Shown here in pieces: positions 6,899-11,799 of a stretch of DNA of 11,799 nucleotides. Each line of letters starts with the position of its first letter. The first letter of the stretch is position 1. The stretch is from Ruminococcus sp. CAG:403 (GTDB lineage: Bacteria; Bacillota; Clostridia; Oscillospirales; Ruminococcaceae), in the NCBI GenBank assembly GCA_000437255.1, contig FR899103.1:89944-101742 (forward strand), read 5' to 3'. A program made the translations under genes and the position numbers. Below the pieces are notes generated by a model that made no database searches, was not told where the DNA came from, and saw nothing but the letters and a program-made list of their open reading frames with translations.

Positions 6899-6953
6899 GT
6901 TCTTTTTGTGAAAATTATACAAGAGAAAAGATAGAATTTCTAGCTAAAAATAC

Positions 6954-6982
6954 TTGACAATCCAATCAACTTATTGTATAAT
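6954..6982 (+). promoter_or_regulatory. Perfect consensus sigma-A promoter
   Basis: TTGACA (6954-6959), a 17-bp spacer and TATAAT (6977-6982) match the consensus at all 12 positions. Transcription should start near A6989, with no ORF beginning nearby. The first ORF downstream starts at 7246. Such a strong promoter ahead of non-coding sequence argues for an RNA gene or a regulatory leader. Confidence 0.88.
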
Positions 6983-6988
6983 AATGCT

Positions 6989-7084
6989 AAAGAACGTGCA
7001 AGGAACAAAGAACTCTGCCAGTTTTGTTCCGATTTGTTTGAAAATGATTGCTGTTCAAACAATGTGCTAGCTGCACGACTCTTT
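6989..7084 (+). ncRNA. Unrecognised structured RNA candidate (three-way junction)
   Basis: The predicted transcript begins exactly at the 5' strand of a closing helix P1, made of AAAGA (6989-6993) with TCTTT (7080-7084) and CGTGCA (6995-7000) with TGCACG (7072-7077). Inside are two hairpins. P2 pairs GGAACAA (7002-7008) with TTGTTCC (7024-7030) and, after a two-base bulge, AACT with AGTT around the loop CTGCC. P3 pairs TTGTTTGAA (7034-7042) with TTCAAACAA (7054-7062) around an 11-nt loop. A pyrimidine tract follows. An alternative GTGC/GCAC hairpin (7064-7076) would compete with P1. No match is seen to 6S RNA, SRP RNA, tmRNA, RNase P RNA, purine, TPP, SAM or T-box signatures. It may be a small RNA or a leader of the gene at 7246. 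The 3' end is uncertain and could extend to about 7152. Confidence 0.5.
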
Positions 7085-7110
7085 CTCTCTTTCATAAATG
7101 ATATAAAACC

Positions 7111-7152
7111 AATATTTGCCCTGACTTTTGCATAAAGGTCAGGGCAAATATT
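7111..7152. repeat. Long near-perfect hairpin (42 nt)
   Basis: AATATTTGCCCTGAC (7111-7125) is the exact reverse complement of 7138-7152. The pairing continues inward through a T-G and three T-A pairs to a GCAT tetraloop, 19 pairs in all. The G+C-rich core is flanked by AT sequence, but neither strand shows a proper T-tract after the stem, so it is not a textbook terminator. It may still define the 3' end of the RNA that starts at 6989, or be part of a small mobile or repetitive element, since the right copy of the 34-bp repeat starts 2 bp later. Confidence 0.7.
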
Positions 7153-7153
7153 A

Positions 7154-7187
7154 TACTAGAGCGTGTTCACATAAAAATGAAATGCAC
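7154..7187 (+). repeat. Right copy of a 34-bp inverted repeat pair
   Basis: TACTAGAGCGTGTTCACATA followed by AAAATGAAATGCAC matches the reverse complement of 6306-6339 at about 27 of 34 positions. The two copies face each other across 814 bp holding the nitroreductase gene and the RNA candidate. No flanking direct repeat was seen. Confidence 0.6.
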
Positions 7188-7196
7188 GTCTTTTTG

Positions 7197-7227
7197 GCAG
7201 CATTTGCTGCATATATAGTTTATGCAG
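7197..7227 (+). other. Two overlapping alternative hairpins before the 7246 gene
   Basis: GCAGC-ATTT-GCTGC (7197-7210) and CTGCATA-TATAGTT-TATGCAG (7207-7227) share bases, so only one can form at a time. They end 5 nt before the AGGGGG ribosome binding site of the membrane-protein gene. They may be coincidental palindromes or influence its translation. Together with the RNA candidate, the 42-nt hairpin and the repeat copy, they make up the 347-bp gap 6899-7245, which holds no credible ORF. Confidence 0.3.
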
Positions 7228-7245
7228 TGTTAGGGGGCAGTTCGT

Positions 7246-7995
7246 ATGAAAGAATTATTTTTTACCGCACAGACTGCCATTCCGCCGGGAGTCGGATTCC
7301 CTTATTACGGAACGGTACATTTGCTCTGGCTGCTGGCAATCAGCGGAATTTGCTGCTGTACAGCTTGCTTGCTGCGCCGGCAGGAAGCCGCTGTACGGCA
7401 TAGATGCTTGCTGCTGTTTTGTGTAGCAGGGCTTTTGCTGGAAGCTGGAAAATTGTTTTTGCTTGGAGCAACGAGTCAGTTTCGCTGGCATGATTTGCCG
7501 CTGGATTTATGTGATTTGGCATTATTTGTTTACCCGGCAGCGATTCTCTGGAATCGGCCGCTGCTCAAAGAGTGGATGTATAGCTTAAATTTACCCGGTA
7601 CTTGTCTGGCGCTGCTGTTTCCGAATTGGAATCCACTGCCGCCTTGGAATGCCTTTACCATTCTTGCTTTTAGTATGCATGGGCTGTTGCTTCTCGTGCC
7701 CATTTGCATGCTGGCTTCAAGGGATTTGCAGCCAAGCGCCAAACGGCTTCCTGCCTGCTTGTTAAGTTTGCTGCTTGCCTGCATTCCCATTTCTCTGGTG
7801 AACCGTCAGCTCGGTACCAATTTCTTTTTTCTGGCAAGACCTTCCCGGAATTCTCCGCTTTCCTGGGCAGCACAATATTTGGGCAATCCCGGATATTTGC
7901 TCATCATACCGGGATTGATTGCACTCATTTGGGGTATCTTATATGGCGTACCGGCAGGTGTGCACGCTGTCGCACGAAAAGTGCGGAGAAAATAA
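7246..7995 (+). CDS. YwaF/TMEM164-type integral membrane protein, function unknown
   Basis: The 249-residue protein is very hydrophobic, with about seven membrane segments near residues 25-43, 54-74, 85-101, 109-124, 134-157, 168-186 and 217-242, and a basic C-terminal tail ARKVRRK. It resembles the bacterial YwaF-like family (TIGR02206, related to TMEM164). The recognisable elements are a conserved His in the first helix (H25), the RWHDLPLDLCDLALF region (80-92), PPWNAFTILAFSMHG in segment five, and the NRQLGTNFFFLARP segment before the last helix. These matches are from memory of the family, not a search. ATG at 7246 follows AGGGGG by 8 nt. It may be transcribed from the consensus promoter at 6954. 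No role is known for the bacterial family, and its position before the pst operon does not reveal one. Confidence 0.75.
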   Translation: MKELFFTAQTAIPPGVGFPYYGTVHLLWLLAISGICCCTACLLRRQEAAVRHRCLLLFCVAGLLLEAGKLFLLGATSQFRWHDLPLDLCDLALFVYPAAILWNRPLLKEWMYSLNLPGTCLALLFPNWNPLPPWNAFTILAFSMHGLLLLVPICMLASRDLQPSAKRLPACLLSLLLACIPISLVNRQLGTNFFFLARPSRNSPLSWAAQYLGNPGYLLIIPGLIALIWGILYGVPAGVHAVARKVRRK

Positions 7996-8010
7996 AAATC
8001 CATTTTTGAC

Positions 8011-8028
8011 AAAATGCGGGGGCATTTT
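8011..8028. terminator. Weak hairpin between the membrane protein and the pst operon
   Basis: AAAATGC-GGGG-GCATTTT is a perfect 7-bp stem with T-rich 3' arms on both strands. It lies 15 bp after the stop at 7995 and before the pst promoter, where a terminator is expected. The stem is short and no long T-run follows, so efficiency is doubtful. Confidence 0.3.
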
Positions 8029-8076
8029 CCTGCACTTAACATGTAAATCCATGAATTTTCATCTATTTTTTCCAAC

Positions 8077-8131
8077 TTTACGTGAATTTAACATTGCCGG
8101 GATGATACACTTTACAGGGGCTTGCTATAAT
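8077..8131 (+). promoter_or_regulatory. Candidate PhoP-dependent promoter of the pst operon
   Basis: TTTACG (8077-8082) and TTAACA (8088-8093) form a direct repeat with 11-bp periodicity, resembling the TT(A/T/C)ACA-N5 half-sites bound by Bacillus PhoP. A further TTTACA lies at 8111-8116. The extended -10 TGC-TATAAT (TATAAT at 8126-8131) has no good -35 at 17 bp, the usual sign of an activator-dependent promoter. The start would be near 8138, about 50 nt before pstS. Phosphate-starvation control is inferred from these sites and from the genes; the regulator is not in the window. Confidence 0.55.
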
Positions 8132-8162
8132 AAAATTGTTCCGAACGAAAAGGAATGAAATT

Positions 8163-8192
8163 ATGAAAAATAGAATGGAGAAATTTCTATGA
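8163..8192 (+). CDS. Nine-codon upstream ORF overlapping the pstS start
   Basis: ATG at 8163 follows AAAAGGAATG with good spacing and opens a frame MKNRMEKFL that ends at TGA (8190-8192), overlapping the pstS ATG as ATGA. It could couple initiation at pstS to upstream translation, or be a fortuitous frame. pstS has its own GGAG about 8 nt before its ATG. Confidence 0.25.
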   Translation: MKNRMEKFL

Positions 8193-9052
8193 AAACGAGA
8201 AGCATGTTGGCAGTAATTTTGGCAGGAAGCATGATGGCAGCCGCTTGTACCGGATGCGGCGGAAACGCAAAAGATGCAACAGGCGCTATTTCTGTTATTT
8301 CCAGAGAAGACGGATCCGGTACCAGAGGCGCATTTGTAGAATTGACCGGTGTGGAACAGGATAAGGTAGACCGTACCATCAATACCGCAGAAATTACCAA
8401 TAGTACCGCAGTTATGATGACCACTGTAGAGGGCAACGCTGCTGCCATTGGATATATTTCTCTGGGCGCTTTGAGTGACAGTGTAAAGGCTGTTCAGGTA
8501 GATGGCGTAGAAGCTACCGCAGCAAATGTAGAAAACGGTTCCTATGCAATTTCCAGACCGTTCCAGATTGCAACAAAGGACAACATCAGCGACACTGCAC
8601 AGGATTTCATTACCTTTATTATGAGTGCAGACGGTCAGAAGATCATTGAGGATAAAAAATATATTCCGGTTTCTCAAAACGGTGCATACAGCAAGCCGGA
8701 TAACCTTTCCGGAACCATTTCTGTTGCAGGTTCTTCTTCCGTTGCACCGGTAATGGGCGTGCTGGCAGAAAAGTATATGGAACTGAATCCGAACGTAAAG
8801 GTAGAAGTACAGCAGTCTGATTCCACCACTGGTATGTCCTCTGCCGCAGAAGGCGTTTGCGACATCGGTATGGCTTCCAGAGATTTGAAGGACAGCGAAA
8901 AAGATGCTGGCTTGCAGGCAACTGTAATTGCAAAGGATGGCATTGCTGTTATTGTCAATAAGGACAATGCGGTTTCTAATTTGACCATTGATCAGATTTG
9001 TAAGATCTATACAGGTGAAATTAAGGAATGGTCAGAAGTTTCTGGCTCGTAA
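8189..9052 (+). CDS. pstS: Circularly permuted phosphate-binding lipoprotein PstS
   Basis: PstS captures phosphate outside the membrane for the PstCAB transporter. The 287-residue protein starts with a lipoprotein signal peptide (hydrophobic residues 6-18, likely lipidated C20 after AAA). The mature part is in swapped order. The half that is normally C-terminal comes first: ISVISREDGSGTRGAF (residues 34-49, with the R-x-DGSGT phosphate loop at 39-45), then AAIGYISLG, VKAVQVDGVEAT, SYAISRPF and GQKIIEDKKYIPV. After a short linker (about SQNGAYSKPDNLSG) comes the normally N-terminal half: TISVAGSSSVAPVM (176-189), LNPNVKVEVQQSDSTTGMSS, DIGMASRDL (225-233), KDGIAVIVN and IYTGEIKEWSEV at the very end. 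No frameshift or second copy is present, so it is one intact reordered domain. pstC follows after 25 bp. Confidence 0.93.
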   Translation: MKTRSMLAVILAGSMMAAACTGCGGNAKDATGAISVISREDGSGTRGAFVELTGVEQDKVDRTINTAEITNSTAVMMTTVEGNAAAIGYISLGALSDSVKAVQVDGVEATAANVENGSYAISRPFQIATKDNISDTAQDFITFIMSADGQKIIEDKKYIPVSQNGAYSKPDNLSGTISVAGSSSVAPVMGVLAEKYMELNPNVKVEVQQSDSTTGMSSAAEGVCDIGMASRDLKDSEKDAGLQATVIAKDGIAVIVNKDNAVSNLTIDQICKIYTGEIKEWSEVSGS

Positions 9053-9077
9053 TACGAGATAAAGGCAGGGAATCAAT

Positions 9078-9926
9078 ATGAAATCCTTAAAGGAAACCAT
9101 CATGCATGCGGTGTTCTTCGCAGCAGCATGCATGTCCATTCTTGCAGTGGCGCTGATCTGCATTTTCTTATTTGCAAACGGCATTCCTGCCATTGCAAAA
9201 ATTGGTGTGCCGGACTTTTTGCTTGGAAAGACCTGGAGTCCGAATCAGGGGATTTACGGTATTTTCCCCATGATTATCGGCAGTATTTATGTAACGGCAA
9301 TTGCCATTTTGGTTGGCGTTCCGATTGGACTGTTCTGTGCGGTGTTCATGGCACGGTTTTGTCCCAAGTGGCTCTATCGCATTTTAAGCCCGGCAATTGC
9401 GCTGCTTGCTGGAATTCCATCAATTGTATATGGCTTCTTTGGGCTTGTGGTAATGGTGCCGATTATGCAGGATTTATTCGGAACCGGAAAGAATATTTTA
9501 ACAGCCGGCATTCTGCTGGGTATTATGATTCTTCCCACCATTATTTCGGTATCGGAATCCACACTGCGTGCGGTTCCGGACAGTTACTATGAAGGGGCTT
9601 TGGCACTGGGTGCAACGCATGAACGCAGCGTATTCTTCACCGTGTTGCCAGCTGGAAAGTCTGGTATTATGGCAGGAATTATTCTGGGAATCGGACGTGC
9701 CATCGGTGAAACCATGGCAGTTGTTATGATTGCCGGCAACCAGCCGATTGTTCCGAATAGTTTGTTTAGCGGCGTGCGAACCATGACAGCAAATATTGTT
9801 ATCGAAATGGGATATGCAGCCGATTTGCACCGGGAAGCCTTGATTGCAACAGGCGTTGTTCTGTTTGTTTTCATTCTGCTGATTAATCTTTGCTTCTCCT
9901 TGGTGAAAAGGAGGGAAGCAAAATGA
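9078..9926 (+). CDS. pstC: Phosphate ABC transporter permease PstC
   Basis: PstC is one of the two membrane subunits of the high-affinity phosphate importer. The 282-residue protein has about six membrane segments (near residues 11-34, 62-90, 102-130, 139-157, 196-220 and 254-277). The N-terminal GIPAIAKIGVPDFLLGKTWSP region and LLAGIPSIVYGFFGL are typical of PstC. The cytoplasmic EAA-like coupling loop begins at E172 (EGALALGATHERSVFFTVLP) and is followed by GRAIGETMAVVMIAGN. It is shorter than E. coli PstC, as is common in Firmicutes. The start at 9078 lies behind AGGCAGGGAA, 25 bp after pstS. The stop overlaps the pstA start (ATGA), which implies translational coupling. Confidence 0.96.
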   Translation: MKSLKETIMHAVFFAAACMSILAVALICIFLFANGIPAIAKIGVPDFLLGKTWSPNQGIYGIFPMIIGSIYVTAIAILVGVPIGLFCAVFMARFCPKWLYRILSPAIALLAGIPSIVYGFFGLVVMVPIMQDLFGTGKNILTAGILLGIMILPTIISVSESTLRAVPDSYYEGALALGATHERSVFFTVLPAGKSGIMAGIILGIGRAIGETMAVVMIAGNQPIVPNSLFSGVRTMTANIVIEMGYAADLHREALIATGVVLFVFILLINLCFSLVKRREAK

Positions 9927-10834
9927 GACGTGCAGCTGCTGTACAACCAGGTATCAATCAACAGTCTTTGAAACAGAAACTGAAATCCTATCGGCATCAG
10001 CCGCTTTCCCTGATTCTTTTGATTCTCACATTGCTGTCCGCCGTATTGACGGTTGGTGTTCTGGTCTGTCTGATTGGTTATATCTTGATCAAGGGCATCC
10101 CCAACATTACACCACAGCTGTTTGAATGGCATTATACCACGAAAAATGTTTCCATGATGCCGGCTATTATCAATACGCTTTTGATGACGCTTTCCACTTT
10201 GATTATTGCAGTTCCGATCGGAATCGGTTCTGCTATTTATCTGGTAGAATATGCAAAGCGTGGCAATAAGCTGGTAAAAGTGGTTCGAATGACCACAGAA
10301 ACGTTACAGGGAATCCCCTCTATCGTATTTGGCTTGTTTGGCTTTTTGCTGTTTGTCATTACCTGCGGTATGGGCTATTCTCTGCTGGGCGGTGCACTGA
10401 CACTTGCAATTATGGTGTTGCCGCTGATTATGCGTACCACAGAAGAAGCACTTTTGAGTGTACCGGATGCATTCCGGGAGGGCAGTTTTGGTTTGGGTGC
10501 AGGTCGTCTGCGTACCATTTTCCGAATTGTTCTGCCCAGTGCGATGCCGGGTATTTTGTCCGGTGTCATTTTGGCAATCGGCAGAATCGTCGGAGAAACA
10601 GCTGCCTTGATGTTTACGGCCGGAACAGCTTCTACTGTGGCAACTTCACCGCTTGCATCCTGCCGGACGCTGGCTGTGCATATGTATGTGTTGCTGAATG
10701 AAGGACTGTATATGAATCAGGCATATGCAACTGCGGTGGTACTGTTGGTGATGGTAATTCTCATCAATGCGCTGTCCAGTTTTGCAGCAAAGAAACTCAG
10801 CAGCAACGGCGGAAAGGATCGGAAAAATGGATAA
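9923..10834 (+). CDS. pstA: Phosphate ABC transporter permease PstA
   Basis: PstA pairs with PstC to form the phosphate channel. The 303-residue protein has a cytoplasmic N-terminus of about 30 residues, then about six membrane segments. It carries TTETLQGIPSIVFGLFGFLL, MVLPLIMRTTEEALLSVP, the EAA-like loop starting at E186 (EGSFGLGAGRLRTIFRIVLP) and GRIVGETAALMFTAG. The start at 9923 is preferred over an in-frame ATG at 9890, because AGGAGG lies 8 nt before 9923 and the ATGA overlap with pstC is the usual arrangement. The stop lies 8 bases inside pstB. No damage is seen. Confidence 0.96.
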   Translation: MRRAAAVQPGINQQSLKQKLKSYRHQPLSLILLILTLLSAVLTVGVLVCLIGYILIKGIPNITPQLFEWHYTTKNVSMMPAIINTLLMTLSTLIIAVPIGIGSAIYLVEYAKRGNKLVKVVRMTTETLQGIPSIVFGLFGFLLFVITCGMGYSLLGGALTLAIMVLPLIMRTTEEALLSVPDAFREGSFGLGAGRLRTIFRIVLPSAMPGILSGVILAIGRIVGETAALMFTAGTASTVATSPLASCRTLAVHMYVLLNEGLYMNQAYATAVVLLVMVILINALSSFAAKKLSSNGGKDRKNG

Positions 10835-11588
10835 TCAGAAAAATAAATTTGTCATTCAGAATATGGATCTTTACTATGGTTCATTTCATGCGCTCAAGAA
10901 TATCAATCTCAACTTAACAGAAAAAGAAGTAACAGCATTCATTGGTCCTTCCGGATGCGGAAAATCGACGTTGCTGAAATCTTTGAACCGTATGAACGAT
11001 CTGGTAGAAGGCTGCCGGATTACAGGTGACATTCGCCTGGATGGGGAGGATATTTACGGCAATATGGATGTCAACCAGCTGCGGAAAAAGGTTGGCATGG
11101 TATTCCAGAAGCCCAATCCGTTCCCGATGAGCATTTATGATAACATTGCCTATGGTCCAAGAACACATGGCATTCATTCGAAGGTGAAGCTCAATGAGAT
11201 TGTGGAGCAGTCTCTTCGAGATGCTGCCATTTGGGACGAGGTAAAGGATCGTCTGAAAAAAAGTGCACTGGGAATGTCCGGCGGTCAGCAGCAGCGTCTT
11301 TGCATTGCAAGAGCGCTTGCCATTCATCCGGATGTTTTGCTGATGGATGAGCCGACCAGTGCGTTGGATCCGATTTCTACTTCTAAAATTGAAGAACTTG
11401 CATTAAAATTGAAAAAGGATTATACTATTATCATGGTGACGCATAACATGCAGCAGGCTGCCCGAATCTCTGACAAAACTGCATTTTTCCTGCTGGGTGA
11501 AGTGGTAGAGTACAATGATACAGAAACGCTGTTTTCTGTTCCAAAGGATAAACGAACCGAAGATTACATTACAGGGAGATTTGGTTAA
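10827..11588 (+). CDS. pstB: Phosphate ABC transporter ATPase PstB
   Basis: PstB hydrolyses ATP to drive phosphate import on the cytoplasmic face of PstCA. The 253-residue protein has normal length and a complete set of ABC motifs: Walker A GPSGCGKST at residues 40-48, Q-loop Q94 in VFQKPNPFPMSIYDNI (a hallmark of PstB), signature MSGGQQQR at 150-157, Walker B LLMDEP with D174 and E175, and H-loop H206 in THNMQQA. The C-terminal TEDYITGRFG is also typical of the family. The start at 10827 overlaps the pstA stop by 8 bp and follows AAAGGA. A longer in-frame opening from 10767 lies within pstA and has no family support. Confidence 0.97.
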   Translation: MDNQKNKFVIQNMDLYYGSFHALKNINLNLTEKEVTAFIGPSGCGKSTLLKSLNRMNDLVEGCRITGDIRLDGEDIYGNMDVNQLRKKVGMVFQKPNPFPMSIYDNIAYGPRTHGIHSKVKLNEIVEQSLRDAAIWDEVKDRLKKSALGMSGGQQQRLCIARALAIHPDVLLMDEPTSALDPISTSKIEELALKLKKDYTIIMVTHNMQQAARISDKTAFFLLGEVVEYNDTETLFSVPKDKRTEDYITGRFG

Positions 11589-11589
11589 T

Positions 11590-11799
11590 ATGAGAAGTCG
11601 TTTTGATGAACAGCTGATGCAGCTGAATACAGAATTGATTCAGATGGGCGCACTATGTGAGGACGCTATTTCGACCGCCATTTACAGTCTGATGGAAGGC
11701 GATCGTCATGCGGCTGGAAAAGTAAGTGACGTTGAAACGGAAATTGACCAGATGGAACGAGAGATCGAATCCCTTTGCATGAAGCTTCTGCTGCGGCAG
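11590..11799 (+). CDS. phoU: Phosphate transport accessory protein PhoU, N-terminal part (cut by window edge)
   Basis: PhoU links the Pst transporter to the PhoR sensor kinase and limits phosphate uptake. Seventy codons are present. The translation starts MRSRFDEQLMQLNTELIQMG and continues CEDAISTAIYSLMEGD and VSDVETEIDQMEREIESLC. This is the helical-bundle pattern of the first PhoU repeat, whose E/D-rich motif binds metal. The ATG at 11590 lies one base after the pstB stop, with GGGAGA inside the end of pstB, so the genes are co-transcribed and probably coupled. The second repeat and the C-terminus lie beyond the window. Confidence 0.93.
   Translation, partial: MRSRFDEQLMQLNTELIQMGALCEDAISTAIYSLMEGDRHAAGKVSDVETEIDQMEREIESLCMKLLLRQ

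Noticed and set aside
6989..7084. The orphan RNA as 6S RNA or a purine riboswitch
   Set aside because: It forms a three-way junction rather than a single long hairpin with a central bubble, and it lacks the conserved purine-riboswitch core sequences.
7111..7152. Long hairpin as a classical Rho-independent terminator
   Set aside because: Neither strand has a T-run after the stem, so it is reported as a hairpin of unknown role.
8006..8011. TTGACA before the pst operon as a -35 box
   Set aside because: No -10-like hexamer lies at 16-18 bp. The TATAAT at 8126 is far too distant.
8189..9052. PstS rearrangement explained by a frameshift, a pseudogene or two fused fragments
   Set aside because: The frame is continuous, each half is present once, the motifs are complete, and a signal peptide precedes the new first half.
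9890..9922. Longer PstA start at the in-frame ATG at 9890
   Set aside because: It has no binding site and lies deep in pstC. The ATG at 9923 has AGGAGG at 8 nt and the ATGA overlap.
10767..10826. Longer PstB start at 10767
   Set aside because: The extra 20 residues overlap pstA and do not resemble PstB. The ATG at 10827 gives the usual length.

Overview
The window looks like chromosomal DNA of a Clostridia-class Firmicute, probably a gut Oscillospirales or Lachnospirales relative. This is inferred from moderate GC content, strong AGGAGG-type ribosome binding sites, sigma-A promoters with 17-bp spacers, a T-box leader and closest recalled resemblance of the proteins to clostridial families. 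It holds two nutrient loci with a short accessory-looking stretch between them.

Region 1 (1-4604) is a branched-chain amino acid locus. On the minus strand, ilvB-ilvN-ilvC-ilvD (ilvD cut by the window edge) encode acetolactate synthase large and small subunits, ketol-acid reductoisomerase and dihydroxy-acid dehydratase. The ilvB promoter (4040-4068) lies about 350 bp from the gene. The leader between them holds a 36-codon ORF with a perfect AGGAGG site, followed by an intrinsic terminator and a possible competing antiterminator. This looks like ribosome-mediated attenuation. Divergently, leuA (2-isopropylmalate synthase) has its own consensus promoter and a leucine T-box with a CUC specifier.

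Region 2 (6273-7995) holds a small nitroreductase-family gene, a perfect consensus promoter whose predicted start coincides with the first helix of an unrecognised structured RNA, a long perfect hairpin, and a seven-segment membrane protein of the YwaF/TMEM164 type. Two diverged 34-bp copies of one sequence lie in inverted orientation and bracket the nitroreductase and RNA.

Region 3 (7996-11799) is the high-affinity phosphate operon pstS-pstC-pstA-pstB-phoU (phoU cut by the window edge), behind a candidate PhoP-controlled promoter. The outstanding feature is PstS. It is an intact lipoprotein of normal size, but its two halves are in swapped order: the RxDGSGT phosphate-loop half comes first and the GSSSVxPV half comes last. 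This is a circular permutation relative to the classical PstS order.

The genes are otherwise conventional. The points of interest are the permuted PstS, the ilvB leader-peptide attenuator beside a T-box, and the orphan structured RNA.
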